Assembly: GCA_025459425.1 (NCBI GenBank)
Contig: JALOQF010000001.1
Coordinates: forward strand, 1-64,000
From: Myxococcaceae bacterium
GTDB taxonomy: Bacteria > Myxococcota > Myxococcia > Myxococcales > Myxococcaceae
Direction: 5' to 3'
DNA: 64,000 nt
Made by a program: the position numbers and the translations under genes. The notes below the pieces were generated by a model. It saw nothing but the letters and a program-made list of their open reading frames with translations, was not told where the DNA came from and made no database searches. Shown here in pieces: positions 51,177-60,609 of the stretch (its first letter is position 1; every line of letters begins with the position of its first letter).

Positions 51177-51409
51177 CCGAGGCAGCGGCTGAGCTCGATG
51201 CCATGGGGTGGCCTGACGCTTGGCTCGGACGCCTCGTCGCAGGCGTCGGCCCGCCGAGGCAGCGGCTGAGCTCGACGCCACGGGTTGGCCTGACGCTTTG
51301 GCTCGGACGCCTCGTCGCAGGCGTCGGCCCGCCGAGGCAGCGGCTGAGCTCGACGCCACGGGGCGCCCTGACGCTCTGGCTCGGGCGCCTCGCCGCAGGC
51401 GTCGCGGTC
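51177..51409. repeat. 77-78 bp tandem repeats between convergent genes, three copies
   Basis: Units begin CCGAGGCAGCGGCTGAGCTC at 51177, 51254 and 51332, nearly identical between the second and third. Each contains a perfect hairpin GACGCCT-CGTCGC-AGGCGTC (51228-51247, 51306-51325; slightly changed in the last). The array fills most of the 323-bp gap between the P450 stop (51104) and the Crp/Fnr-gene stop (51428). Confidence 0.88.
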
Positions 51410-51427
51410 ACCTCGACGCGGTCGACG

Positions 51428-52042
51428 TCAGGCGCGCAGCTTGCGTTTGACGCGCGAGAGCTGCATCGGCGTGATGCCCAGGTACGAGGCGACGTCGGCC
51501 GGGCGCAGGCGCTCCTCGAGGTCCGGGTGGCGCTGCTGGAAGCGGCGGTAGCGAGCCTCGGCGTCCAGCACCGCGAGCTCGTACTCCTTCTGCTCGCGCT
51601 CCGAGTACACGCGCTCGATGACCTTCCGGCCGAAGCGGCCGAGGTCGGGGTGGGCGTCGTACAGCCGCTCGAGCGCGTCACCGTCGGCCACCAGCAGCTC
51701 CGAGCGCTCGAGCGCGACGATGCTCACCGTCGAGGGCTGCCGGCCGAAGAGCGAGCTGGGCGCCGCCACGAAGGACAGCGGCCGGAAGAAGTCCTTCGTG
51801 TACTCGTCGCCCTGCTCCGTGAGGAAGAAGCACCGCAGCGTGCCCCGCACGAGGAAGCCCACCTGCAGCGCCAGCACGCCCGCCTCGGCGAAGAGCGCGC
51901 CGCTCGACACCGTGCGCGGCTGAAACGCGGCGACGAAGGCGCTGGCTGCCTCGGGCCGCACCGGAGACACCGCCTGGATGAATTGACCCAACAGCTCGCG
52001 GTCGCGCGCGCCCGGGCTCCCGGGAGTTCGGCTGGCTGACAT
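51428..52042 (-). CDS. Crp/Fnr-family transcriptional regulator
   Basis: A 204-residue regulator: cyclic-nucleotide-binding-like beta-roll (about 25-130; SSGALFAEAGVLALQVGFLV and RGTLRCFFLTEQGDE) and a C-terminal winged helix-turn-helix (about 165-200; LRPADVASYLGITPMQLSRV). It lacks the Fnr N-terminal cysteines, and the phosphate-binding cassette is not that of cAMP-binding CRP, so the ligand is unknown. Divergent from the molybdenum hydroxylase operon 112 bp away, which it may control. Confidence 0.88.
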   Translation of the reverse strand: MSASRTPGSPGARDRELLGQFIQAVSPVRPEAASAFVAAFQPRTVSSGALFAEAGVLALQVGFLVRGTLRCFFLTEQGDEYTKDFFRPLSFVAAPSSLFGRQPSTVSIVALERSELLVADGDALERLYDAHPDLGRFGRKVIERVYSEREQKEYELAVLDAEARYRRFQQRHPDLEERLRPADVASYLGITPMQLSRVKRKLRA

Positions 52043-52153
52043 GCACCGAATCGTCGCACGGATGACACCGGGCCCGGCCCACGACGCCCCGGGCGCTGCT
52101 GTCAAGCACACGTGTTGTCGAGACGGAGCATCGCCTCGGCCATCACCCCGGGC

Positions 52154-52708
52154 ATGGTCGCTCCCTTCCTCGCGCTGGTGCTGTCACAGGCGCACCCGTT
52201 CGACGACGTGGCGCGCGTGCTGCTCCACCCGCGCTGCGTCAACTGTCACCCCGCCGGTGAGGCGCCGCTCCAGACCGACGCCTCGCGGCCGCACCACCAG
52301 CACGTCACCCGTCGCATCGAGGCCCTCGGCACCCACTGCACGGCCTGCCACCGGCCGAACGCGCCGCAGGGCGTGGGCCTGCCGCCGAGCGCCGCCGAGT
52401 GGAAGATGCCCAGCGCCGAGCTGCCCCTCGTCTTCGAGGGCCGCTCGCCGGCGCAGCTGTGCGACCAACTGAAGGACCCCGCCCGCAATGGTGGCCTCTC
52501 ACCCGAGGCGCTGCGCGAACACATGGCCCACGACCCGCGCGTGGTGTGGAGCTTCTCGCCCGGGCCCGGCCGCACGCCGCCGCCGCTCACCCACCCGCGC
52601 TTCCTGGAAGCCTTCGAGGCCTGGTTGCAGCAGGGCCAACCGTGTCCGAAAGAGGCGCCGAAGGTGCCAAAGTCGAAAGCCCCCGCTCCTGCCGAGAGAC
52701 CGCGATGA
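52154..52708 (+). CDS. Di-haem cytochrome c-like protein of the molybdenum hydroxylase operon
   Basis: A 184-residue protein with a short N-terminal hydrophobic segment and two CxxCH sites: CVNCHP (about residue 29) and CTACHRP (about 62). [16 protein letters not shown] is the usual text of isoquinoline 1-oxidoreductase-associated cytochromes. It would accept electrons from the exported Mo enzyme. Its stop overlaps the next start (ATGA). ATG at 52154 chosen over one 42 nt upstream. Confidence 0.82.
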   Translation: MVAPFLALVLSQAHPFDDVARVLLHPRCVNCHPAGEAPLQTDASRPHHQHVTRRIEALGTHCTACHRPNAPQGVGLPPSAAEWKMPSAELPLVFEGRSPAQLCDQLKDPARNGGLSPEALREHMAHDPRVVWSFSPGPGRTPPPLTHPRFLEAFEAWLQQGQPCPKEAPKVPKSKAPAPAERPR

Positions 52709-53175
52709 TTTCGTTCACCCTCAATGGCCAGAAGACCGACGTCGACGTGCCGCCCGAGATGCCGCTCCTCTGGGTGCTGCGCGACGTGCTCCACCTCACC
52801 GGCACGAAGTTCGGCTGCGGCATGGCGCTGTGTGGCGCCTGCACGGTGCACCTCGAGGGCTCGGCGCTCCGCTCGTGCATCACGCCGGTGTCGGCCGTCG
52901 AGGGCAAGGCCGTCACCACCATCGAGGGCCTCGCGCCGAAAGAGGCTCCACACCCCTGCCAGCGCGCGTGGGTCGAGCTGTCGGTGCCGCAGTGCGGGTA
53001 CTGCCAGTCGGGGCAGCTGATGAGCGCCGCTGCGCTGCTGTCGGCGAAGCCCGAGCCCACCGACGACGACATCGACACGGCGATGAGCGGCAACCTCTGC
53101 CGCTGCGGCACCTACCCGCGCATCCGTGACGCGATTCATCGGGCCGCGCTGCTGGCGAAGGGAGGACGGCCATGA
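52705..53175 (+). CDS. (2Fe-2S) subunit of a molybdenum hydroxylase (IorA/CoxS-like)
   Basis: A 156-residue small subunit with a plant-type 2Fe-2S cluster ([12 protein letters not shown], then a Cys in LRSCITPV) and a second helical 2Fe-2S domain ([12 protein letters not shown] and [12 protein letters not shown]). It relays electrons from the Mo site to the cytochrome. Four-bp overlap with the genes on both sides. It has no signal peptide of its own, so it probably rides out with the Tat-bearing large subunit. Confidence 0.95.
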   Translation: MISFTLNGQKTDVDVPPEMPLLWVLRDVLHLTGTKFGCGMALCGACTVHLEGSALRSCITPVSAVEGKAVTTIEGLAPKEAPHPCQRAWVELSVPQCGYCQSGQLMSAAALLSAKPEPTDDDIDTAMSGNLCRCGTYPRIRDAIHRAALLAKGGRP

Positions 53176-55358
53176 GCTTAAGTCGCAGGGCGCTCATCAA
53201 GTCGGGCGTGGCGGTGGGCGGCGGCCTGGCCGTGGCGGTGTGGCTCACCACCGAGCGCGGCAAGGGCTCGGCCGAGCTCTTCGCGCCCAACGCGTACGTG
53301 CGCATTCCCGCGAAGGGGCCGATTCGGGTCGTCGTCGGCCGCGTCGAGATGGGGCAGGGCACCGCCACCGCCGCGGCGATGCTGCTCGCCGAGGAGCTCG
53401 AGGTCGACCCGGCCAGCCTCGAGCTCGAGCTCGCCGGCGCCGACCGCGCGTATGACAACCCGTCGCTCGGGTTCCAGCTCACCGGTGGCTCCTCGAGCAC
53501 CGTCACCAGCTGGGAGCCCATGCGGCAGGCCGGCGCCACGGCCCGCGAGCTGCTGAAGGAAGTGGCGGCCCGGCGCTGGGGCGTCAAGCGCAGCGAGCTG
53601 ACCGCGAAGCTCGGCGTGGTGAGTCACCCGCCGTCGAGCCGCTCCGCGCCGTACGGCGAGCTGGTCGGCGACGCGGTGAACGTCACCATTCACACGCCCG
53701 ACCTCAAGGCCCCGAAGGACTTCAGCGTCATCGGCAAGCCGCTCCCGCGCCTCGACGCGGTGGAGAAGACGAATGGCAACGCGGTGTTCGGCATCGACGT
53801 GCAGGTGCCCGGCGCGCTGGTGGCGGTGCTGGTGCGCAGCCCGGTTCCCGGCGGCACGCTGAAGTCCCTCGACGACGCGGCCGCGAAGGTGATGCCCGGC
53901 GTGAAGCACGTGGTGAAGGTGCCGCAGGGCGTCGCCGTGGTGGCGCAGACGTACTGGCACGCGCGGCAGGCCGCGAACGCGCTGGTGGTGGAGTGGGACG
54001 CAGGGCCCCTCGCCACCTTCGAGTCGGCGGCGCTGCGCGACACGCACCGCTCGCTGATGCAGGACGCCTCGAAGCGCTCGCGCGTGCGCGACGATGGAAA
54101 GGCCGACGACGTGCTGAAGGCCGCGGAGAAGACGCTGTCGGCCGAGTACTTCGCGCCCTTCCTCGCGCACGCGCCGATGGAGCCGCAGAACGCCACCGCC
54201 CACGTCACCGCCACCCGCTGCGAGGTGTGGGCGCCGACGCAGGGCCCGGGCCTCGCCAAGGAGGTTGCGGCGCGCATCACGGGCCTGCCGCTCGAGCAGG
54301 TCGTCATTCACCAGACGTTCCTCGGGGGAGGCTTCGGCCGGCGCATCGGGCAGGACTACGTCGCCGAGGCCGTCGAGGTGTCGAAGGCCATCGCCGCGCC
54401 CGTGAAGGTGGTGTGGAGCCGCGAAGACGACATGCGGCACTCGTTCTACCGCCCGTCCGCCACGCACGCGCTGTCGGCGGCGCTCGAGGGCGGCGAGGTG
54501 AAGGCCTGGCGCCACCACGTGTGCACCCAGTCGGTGCTGCTCCAGGTGCTCGAGGGCTTCGTGGGCGGGCTGTTGCCGCAGCTGCCGGCGGCGGTGAAGC
54601 AGAAGGCGGCCGACATGGCGAAGAAGGTGGTGCCGGGGCGCGACTCGACGTCGTACGAGGGCGCCGACTCGGTGGCCTACGCGGTGCCGAACGTCGCCGT
54701 CGACTTCACCCGCCACGAGCCGCTGGTGCCCACGGGCTTCTGGCGCTCGGTGGGCCACTCGCACACCGCCTTCGCCACCGAGAGCTTCATCGACGAGTGC
54801 GCCTGGGCCCTCGGGAAGGACCCGCTGGCCCTCCGGCGCGCGCTGCTGACGAAGCACCCACGGCACCTCGCCACGCTCGAGCGCGTGGCCGAGGCCTCGG
54901 GCTGGAGCACACCGCCTCCAGACGGCCGGGCCCGCGGCGTCGCCGTGCACGAGAGCTTCGGCTCGGTGGTGGCGGCCGTCGTCGAGGCGAGCGTGGCCGA
55001 GGACACCATTCGGGTGCACCGCGTGGTGATGGCCGTCGACTGCGGGCGGGTGGTGAACCCCGACGTGGTGCGCGCCCAGCTCGAGGGCGGCGCCATCTTC
55101 GGCCTCTCGGCGGCGCTCAAGCAGCAGGTGACGTTCAGGGAAGGCCGCGTGCAGCAGTCGAACTTCCACGACTTCGCGCCGCTCCGCCTCCACGAGTCGC
55201 CGCGCATCGAGACGCACGTGCTGCCCAGCGACGCGTCGCCCACCGGCATCGGAGAGCCCGGCGTGCCGGTGATGGCGCCGGCGCTGGCCAACGCGGTGTA
55301 TGCGCTGACGAAGAGGCGCCTGCGCGCGCTGCCCTTGTCGCTGTCGGAGGCGACGTGA
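53172..55358 (+). CDS. Molybdopterin-binding large subunit (IorB/aldehyde-oxidase-like), Tat-exported
   Basis: A 728-residue large subunit. A twin-arginine signal at the N-terminus ([20 protein letters not shown]) marks export of the folded complex. Two aldehyde-oxidase/xanthine-dehydrogenase domains follow, with [41 protein letters not shown] and [18 protein letters not shown], which carries the catalytic Glu. It hydroxylates an N-heterocycle or aldehyde with water; the substrate is unknown. Overlaps neighbours by 4 bp each side. Confidence 0.93.
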   Translation: MSLSRRALIKSGVAVGGGLAVAVWLTTERGKGSAELFAPNAYVRIPAKGPIRVVVGRVEMGQGTATAAAMLLAEELEVDPASLELELAGADRAYDNPSLGFQLTGGSSSTVTSWEPMRQAGATARELLKEVAARRWGVKRSELTAKLGVVSHPPSSRSAPYGELVGDAVNVTIHTPDLKAPKDFSVIGKPLPRLDAVEKTNGNAVFGIDVQVPGALVAVLVRSPVPGGTLKSLDDAAAKVMPGVKHVVKVPQGVAVVAQTYWHARQAANALVVEWDAGPLATFESAALRDTHRSLMQDASKRSRVRDDGKADDVLKAAEKTLSAEYFAPFLAHAPMEPQNATAHVTATRCEVWAPTQGPGLAKEVAARITGLPLEQVVIHQTFLGGGFGRRIGQDYVAEAVEVSKAIAAPVKVVWSREDDMRHSFYRPSATHALSAALEGGEVKAWRHHVCTQSVLLQVLEGFVGGLLPQLPAAVKQKAADMAKKVVPGRDSTSYEGADSVAYAVPNVAVDFTRHEPLVPTGFWRSVGHSHTAFATESFIDECAWALGKDPLALRRALLTKHPRHLATLERVAEASGWSTPPPDGRARGVAVHESFGSVVAAVVEASVAEDTIRVHRVVMAVDCGRVVNPDVVRAQLEGGAIFGLSAALKQQVTFREGRVQQSNFHDFAPLRLHESPRIETHVLPSDASPTGIGEPGVPVMAPALANAVYALTKRRLRALPLSLSEAT

Positions 55359-56368
55359 ACGAGCTGGCGGCCATCGTGCGCGAGGGCCGCGCGGCGCTCT
55401 CGAAGGGGCTGCCGACGGTGCTGGCGACGGTGGTGGCGGTGCGGGGCTCGGCGTACCGCCGCCCGGGCGCGCGCATGCTGGTGACGAGCGAGGGCTGGCG
55501 CGCGGGCAGCATCAGCGGCGGTTGCCTCGAGGCCGACCTCACGCGACAGGCGTCGTTCCTCGTCGCGCATGGAGCCCCCGTCGTCCGCACGTACGACACC
55601 TCGGAAGACGCGGGCGCGCGCCTGGGCTGTGGCGGCGAGGTGGACGTGCTGCTCGAGCCGCTCCGCGACACCACCTTCCTCGACGAGCTGGCGCAGGTGG
55701 TCGACGCGCGGCGCACGCTGCGGGTGGTGACGGCGCTGTCGGGAGCGGTGGGCGAGCGCGAGGTGTGGCTCGACGGCGTGGTGGTGCGCTCGACGTGGAC
55801 GCGGCCCCGTGAGGGCGTGCGCTGCTTCGACGAGACGGTGGGGCCGTCGCCGAAGCTGCTGGTGGTGGGCGCAGGCCACGACGCGCTGCCGGTGGCGCGG
55901 GTGGCCGACGAGCTGGGCTGGAGCGTCGACGTGTACGACTGGCGTCCGCACCTCGCGACGGCCGAGCGCTTCCCCTCGGCCACCGTCATCAGCGCTCCGG
56001 TGCCGATGCTCGGGCAACGGCTGCGGGTCGAGCCTGGCGCGCTCGCGGTCGTGATGGCGCACCACCTCGACTACGACGCCGCGGCGCTGGCGGTGCTGCT
56101 GCGGGACGAGCGCATGGCCTTCGTCGGGCTGCTGGGGCCCAGGCACCGCTCGGCGCAGGTGGTGGCGTTGGTGGAAGCGAAGGGTGGGCGGCTGACGGAG
56201 GCCCAGCGCGCGCGGTTGCGCTCGCCCGTGGGCCTCGACCTCGGCGCCGAAGGGCCCTCGGCGATTGCGCTGTCGATTCTGGCCGAGGCCCACGCGGTGC
56301 TGCGACAGCGGAGCGCGCAGCCGCTGTCGTTGCGGGAGCCGTCGTCGTCTCAGGCGTGGGGCACGTGA
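55355..56368 (+). CDS. XdhC-family maturation protein
   Basis: A 337-residue protein with XdhC N-terminal (GLPTVLATVVAVRGSAYRRP, SISGGCLEADL, DAGARLGCGGEVDVLLEP) and C-terminal Rossmann domains (KLLVVGAGHDALPVARVADE; FVGLLGPRHRS). XdhC proteins insert or sulfurate the molybdenum cofactor of hydroxylases before export. GTG start inside the large-subunit gene (GTGA overlap). Confidence 0.94.
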   Translation: MNELAAIVREGRAALSKGLPTVLATVVAVRGSAYRRPGARMLVTSEGWRAGSISGGCLEADLTRQASFLVAHGAPVVRTYDTSEDAGARLGCGGEVDVLLEPLRDTTFLDELAQVVDARRTLRVVTALSGAVGEREVWLDGVVVRSTWTRPREGVRCFDETVGPSPKLLVVGAGHDALPVARVADELGWSVDVYDWRPHLATAERFPSATVISAPVPMLGQRLRVEPGALAVVMAHHLDYDAAALAVLLRDERMAFVGLLGPRHRSAQVVALVEAKGGRLTEAQRARLRSPVGLDLGAEGPSAIALSILAEAHAVLRQRSAQPLSLREPSSSQAWGT

Positions 56369-56922
56369 CGGCCACCGGCGGCGAGCGCGTCGGCGCGCTG
56401 GTGCTCGCGGCTGGCGCGTCGACCCGCTTCGGCAGCCCCAAGCAGGTGACGCCGTGGAAGGGGCAGCCGCTCGTGCGCTTCGTGGCAGGCGAAGTCGCCG
56501 CGGTGGTGCCTCGGGTGGTGGTGGTGACGGGCGCGCACGCGGCGCTCGTGCGAGAGGCCCTCGAGGGCACTGCCGTTCAGCTCGTCTTCGCGGAGCACTG
56601 GGCACGCGGGCCTGGGGCCTCGGTGAAGGCGGGCCTCTGTGCGCTGGGCGACGTCGACGCGGTGCTCATCACGCTGTGTGACCTCCCGCACGTGACGCGC
56701 GACGACTACGGGCGCCTCGTCGGAGCCAGGGGCGGGTTGGTGGCCGCAGCGTTCGACGGCGCCGTCGGTGCGCCCGTCGTGGTGCGCGCGCCGTACCTCG
56801 AGGACCTCGCTGGGCTCGACGATGCGTCGGGCGCCAGTCAGCTCCTGCGTTCGCATCGCGCCCAGGTCGTCTCCGTTCCGTGTCCGGCGGCGGCGCTCGA
56901 CCTCGACGTGCCGGTGGTCTGA
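56365..56922 (+). CDS. MobA/MocA-like molybdenum cofactor nucleotidyltransferase
   Basis: A 185-residue NTP-transferase: GALVLAAGASTRFGSPKQ (LAAGxSxRxGxxK nucleotide-binding motif), VTGAHAALV, CDLPHVTRDD and the AAFDGAVGAPVV region. It most resembles MocA, which attaches CMP to molybdopterin for exported or hydroxylase enzymes. GTG start overlapping the XdhC stop. Its last codons begin the first unit of the tandem array that follows. Confidence 0.9.
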   Translation: MTATGGERVGALVLAAGASTRFGSPKQVTPWKGQPLVRFVAGEVAAVVPRVVVVTGAHAALVREALEGTAVQLVFAEHWARGPGASVKAGLCALGDVDAVLITLCDLPHVTRDDYGRLVGARGGLVAAAFDGAVGAPVVVRAPYLEDLAGLDDASGASQLLRSHRAQVVSVPCPAAALDLDVPVV

Positions 56923-57135
56923 CCTGAGCGGCCTGCACCTGTCCAGCGATGCGGCCAGCTTCAGCGCCCGCTGCGGTGCTCGACCTCGAAGTACCAGTAC
57001 CCTGAGCGACCGGCACCTATCCAACCTCCCAACGAGCTTCAGCGCCCGCTGGCGGCGCTCGAGCTCGCCGTACCAGCGCCCTGAGTGGCCGGCACCGGTC
57101 CAGCTTCCCGGTGAGCTTCAGCGCCCGGTCAAGGC
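56890..57135. repeat. 79-83 bp tandem repeats between convergent genes, three copies
   Basis: Units begin GCGG(C/T)GCTCGA(C/G)CTCG at 56890, 56973 and 57052. The first includes the terminal LDLDVPVV codons and stop of the MocA-like gene; the last includes the terminal codons of the CPBP gene, whose stop is at 57118. Copies are 70-80% alike by eye, so older than the 51.2-kb array. Confidence 0.82.
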
Positions 57136-58299
57136 CGGCTCGCCTGGTCGTGCGGCGGTGAGCGCACGAAGCGCCCACACGACGAGGACCAGCACCACCG
57201 CGGCGCCGACGATGACGGCCGGCACCGCAGACATCGTGTCCTCTTCACCGCCGTACACGCGGGCCAGCACGAACGAGGTGAGGTTGTTGAGCAGGTGGGC
57301 CATCGCGCCTGGAACCACGCTGCCGGCCCGGTGCGCGCCCCACCCGAGGAAGCACCCGACGCCGAAGGCGAACAGCCCCTGCCGCACGTCCAGGTGCCAG
57401 AGCCCGAAGAGGACCGCGGTGAAGACGATGCCCCTCGCCGTGCCCCAGCGCTCGACGAAGCGCGTCTGCACGTAGCCGCGGAAGAGCAATTCCTCGAGCA
57501 CGCCGGGCACCACCGCGCCCACCAGCACCAGCGCCGCGAACGAGGCGACGGACTGCTGCGAGGCCTTCGAGAAGAGCTCGAGCATGCCGCTCTTCGGGAA
57601 GCCCAGGACGTCGAGCACCCCGACGGTGAGGGGGCCGACGCTCAGCGTTCCCACGAGGAGCAACGGCACCAGCACCCAGCGCGGCGGCTCGTCGCTCCAG
57701 CGCAGGCGCGCGGCGAGGCTCGGCGCCGCGTCCTTCATCACGTCGGGCCCCTTCCACAGCGCGAGGCCCATCGAGCCCTGCGACAGCACTGCCGACACGA
57801 TGAGGAACCAGGGGGTGGCCATCAACGTCGGCATCAGCGTGTCGGGCGTGACGCCCTGCGCGAGGAGGACGAACGCGAACAAGACGCCGGCCACGCCGCC
57901 CAGGGAGAGGGTGAGGCCCTGGGCCGCGAGCAGCACCACGAATACGGGAAGCAGCGCCGGCTTCGTCGGCGCTGCGCCTGGCGCTCCCTCGAGGCCGCCT
58001 GGTTCCACGGCGAGCGTCGGCGGCGCCGCGAGGTCGTCCCCTGCTGCGCCCGGCGCGAGGGCCGGGCGTGCCGGGTGGGCTGCGTGGCCGGCTGCTTCGG
58101 CCGCGCGCGCGACGTGGGGCTGTCCCTCTGCGAGGCCGGCTCCTGTTCTCGCCGGTGTCAGGCCAGCCGCGTCACCGTGGGTGTCCGACGTCGCGGCCAC
58201 GGTGGACACCTGGGCTTCGGACGACCCGGACGTCGGCGCGTCGCGTCCCGGAGTCGCCGCTGGCGGGGACTGCGTCGATGGCCCCTCGGTGTTCGACAT
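57118..58299 (-). CDS. CPBP-family intramembrane protease
   Basis: A 393-residue protein: a 110-residue Ala/Pro/Gly-rich disordered N-terminus, then about eight membrane helices with the CPBP (Abi/RCE1-like) motifs EELLFRGYVQTRF (about 268, paired Glu), FTAVLFGLWHLD (His) and AHLLNNLTSF (His/Asn). These residues form a metal-free or metal-assisted protease site in the membrane. The long low-complexity N-terminus is unusual for the family. Downstream neighbour of the kinase gene in the same direction (19-nt gap), so possibly cotranscribed. Confidence 0.9.
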   Translation of the reverse strand: MSNTEGPSTQSPPAATPGRDAPTSGSSEAQVSTVAATSDTHGDAAGLTPARTGAGLAEGQPHVARAAEAAGHAAHPARPALAPGAAGDDLAAPPTLAVEPGGLEGAPGAAPTKPALLPVFVVLLAAQGLTLSLGGVAGVLFAFVLLAQGVTPDTLMPTLMATPWFLIVSAVLSQGSMGLALWKGPDVMKDAAPSLAARLRWSDEPPRWVLVPLLLVGTLSVGPLTVGVLDVLGFPKSGMLELFSKASQQSVASFAALVLVGAVVPGVLEELLFRGYVQTRFVERWGTARGIVFTAVLFGLWHLDVRQGLFAFGVGCFLGWGAHRAGSVVPGAMAHLLNNLTSFVLARVYGGEEDTMSAVPAVIVGAAVVLVLVVWALRALTAARPGEPALTGR

Positions 58300-58318
58300 G
58301 TGCCCCCTTGGGTGTCGG

Positions 58319-60211
58319 TCAGCGCGAGCCCTTCTTCGGTGGCGTCGGCGGGGTGGGCTTCTTCGCGGGCGGTGGCGGAGGCGGCTTCACCGGTGGCTTC
58401 GTGGCGGCCACCACGGGCCCGGGCTTCTGTGGCGGCCGGGTCGTCGTGACGGGCCGCGAAGGAGACTTCTTCGGTGGCTCGGGCAGGTCTTCCACTTCGA
58501 CCTCGAGCGGCGGCGCCGGGGGCGGCGTCAGCGCCGACGTCACCGCGCGCCCCTCGAGCGTGAGCTGCGTGAAGCGGCAGGCCCCCTCGAGACACCCCAC
58601 GGCGGCCCGCGGCGTCTCGCCGAGCACGTTCTTCCAGTACGGCCCCAGGTGCAGCCCGTCGCCCAGCACGCGCGCGTCGCGCCCCTCTCCGATGACGGCG
58701 AAGAGCTCGCCCGTCGAAGGTTCGAGCCGCAGCTCGGCGACCTGCCCCGTCGTCGACGTCGGTAGCGGCGCTCGCATCTGGCCCTGCTTGTCGGGCCCGA
58801 GGTTCCATTCCATCACCGGCTGCCCGCCGGAGCCCGAGAGGATGAGCATCACCGAGCGCCCACCCGTGCCCAGCAGCATCAGCGCGCTGCGCGCCTCGGG
58901 TCGCGGGCCGCGGAAGAGCTCGATGAGCGGCTCGAGCGCCCACGCTTCGTCTGCCTGCGTGTCGACCTTCGCCGACAGGCGCAGGCCTTCTCCGTCGACC
59001 GTCGCGTCGACCAGCGCGTGGCCGCCCGCCGCGTCGTCGGGCTCGCCGAAGCGCACGCCGCCCTGCTCGAACGTCACCGGCCGGCCGCGCGCCATGACGG
59101 TGATGGTGTCGGGGCCCTCGCCCAGCGTCAGCGTGCGTGTTTCCTTGTCGAGGCGGCCGGGCGTCGAGGTGGGAAAGCGCGCGCCGTCGTCGCTGAGGAG
59201 CTCTTCGGCCGCCGGCTTTCGTGAGGCCTCGGCCCGCGCGCGGAAGAAGACGGTGCCGACGATGATGGCGGCGAACCCCACCAGCGCGAGGGCGCCGATG
59301 CGCGCGGCCTTCTGCAGGCGCTCCTTCGCCAGGCGCAACAACCGGCGCGCCTTCGTCTCCTTCGACGGCATGGGCGCCGTCGTCATCGGCACCAGCAGCT
59401 CGAGCTCGGCGAGGAAGGCGCCCACCGACGGGTACCGGTCTTCGGGCGCGGGCTTGAGGCAGCGGGCGACGATGCCGTCGAGCCGCTTGTCGACGCCGGG
59501 CTTCTTCACCGACGGCGGGTCGAAGTGGCCCAGCGGCAGCTCGCCGGTGAGCAGCTCGTACAGCATCACGCCGAGCGCGTAGAGGTCGGCCCTCGGGCCC
59601 GCGGTCTTCGCGTCGACGCGCTGCTCGGGCGCCATGTACGACGCGGTGCCCATGGCCACGTTCGTCTGGGTGAGGTTCTGCGGCGTCTGCCCGGACTTCT
59701 CGTCGAACCCCGCGAGCCCGAAGTCGGTCACCTTCGGAATGCCGCCGGCCTGCTCGTCGAAGAGAATGTTCTCGGGCTTGAGGTCGCGGTGAATGACGCC
59801 GCGGTGGTGCGCGTAGTCGATGGCGCGGGCCACCTGCGCGAGCGTCTTGAGCGCCGTCATCGTGTCGAAGTCGGGGTCGCGCATGCGCTCGCGCAGCGCC
59901 GGGCCGTCGACGAACTCCATCACCAGGTAATACGTCTCGGCGGACTTCCCGCGGTCGACGATGCTGACGATGTTGGGGTGGCGCAGGGTGGCGAGCGCCG
60001 CGGCCTCTTTCTCGAAGCGGGCGACGAACTGCTCGTCACGCGCCAGCTCGGGCTTGAGCAGCTTCACCGCCACCGTGCGGCCGAGTGACAGCTGCACCGC
60101 CTGGTGCACCTCGCCCATGCCGCCCTTGCCGACGAGCTGCACCAGCCGGTAGCCGGGAATGAGGTCGTCCTGGCGGGCGCGGGCGACGGCGGTGTCTGCC
60201 GGGACGATCAT
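58319..60211 (-). CDS. Membrane-bound Ser/Thr protein kinase with extracytoplasmic laminin-G-like domain
   Basis: A 630-residue PknB-type kinase. The kinase domain (about 20-280) has GKGGMGEV, the catalytic lysine in VAVKLL, HRDLKPENI, DFGLAGFDEK and APEQR, so it should be active. One membrane helix (about 300-320, GALALVGFAAIIVGTVFF) leads to an outer domain (about 370-560), beta-rich like a concanavalin/laminin-G fold, and a Pro/Lys-rich tail. Such receptors phosphorylate FHA proteins; the FHA protein at 37798 is a possible but distant partner. Start MIVPADT; the upstream extension is Arg-rich and non-coding in character. Confidence 0.93.
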   Translation of the reverse strand: MIVPADTAVARARQDDLIPGYRLVQLVGKGGMGEVHQAVQLSLGRTVAVKLLKPELARDEQFVARFEKEAAALATLRHPNIVSIVDRGKSAETYYLVMEFVDGPALRERMRDPDFDTMTALKTLAQVARAIDYAHHRGVIHRDLKPENILFDEQAGGIPKVTDFGLAGFDEKSGQTPQNLTQTNVAMGTASYMAPEQRVDAKTAGPRADLYALGVMLYELLTGELPLGHFDPPSVKKPGVDKRLDGIVARCLKPAPEDRYPSVGAFLAELELLVPMTTAPMPSKETKARRLLRLAKERLQKAARIGALALVGFAAIIVGTVFFRARAEASRKPAAEELLSDDGARFPTSTPGRLDKETRTLTLGEGPDTITVMARGRPVTFEQGGVRFGEPDDAAGGHALVDATVDGEGLRLSAKVDTQADEAWALEPLIELFRGPRPEARSALMLLGTGGRSVMLILSGSGGQPVMEWNLGPDKQGQMRAPLPTSTTGQVAELRLEPSTGELFAVIGEGRDARVLGDGLHLGPYWKNVLGETPRAAVGCLEGACRFTQLTLEGRAVTSALTPPPAPPLEVEVEDLPEPPKKSPSRPVTTTRPPQKPGPVVAATKPPVKPPPPPPAKKPTPPTPPKKGSR

Positions 60212-60339
60212 GACGGTATGCCGGCGAGCCCGGCCACACGTCTTTCTATGTCGAAACCGGTCGCGGCGCTGCGTTCTGCAGCGGGCCCAAGCGGCTGGTC
60301 CCCACATGGGCGCACAGCGTTCAGACAGAAAGGCACCGC

Positions 60340-60474
60340 ATGACTCACCGTCTCGTCCAGTCCGTCGTCGTCCTCACCGCGCTCCTGGGCACCAGGGTCT
60401 TCTGGACGAAGAACGTCTGGTCGCGACAGTTCAGCTTCATGAGGGGCCAAAGACGCTCACGCTCGAGCGGTAGC
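60340..60474 (+). pseudogene. Possible frameshifted small secreted-protein gene
   Basis: In the 398-bp gap 60212-60609, AGAAAGG precedes ATG at 60340 and encodes a short signal-like MTHRLVQSVVVLTALLG. Downstream a different frame carries HQGLLDEERLVATVQLHEGP and ends at a TAG near 60473. The intact first frame runs on into Arg/Ser-rich text. It may be a broken gene; evidence is slight. Confidence 0.25.
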
Positions 60475-60609
60475 CTCACGCGAGTGGGTGGACGCAGGTC
60501 GAGACGAAGCGCGGCTCCGCTTTGGACTGAGCCTTCAGCAGGCCTCTTCTCTCGCACCGTGTGGCGAGTGGACGACGGCCCGATGGGCCTGCTTCGATGA
60601 GCGCCCTCG

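Noticed and set aside
52180-52210. Second ECF41 promoter
   Set aside because: TGTCACA is present but followed at the right distance by GACG rather than CGTC, and it lies inside the cytochrome gene.
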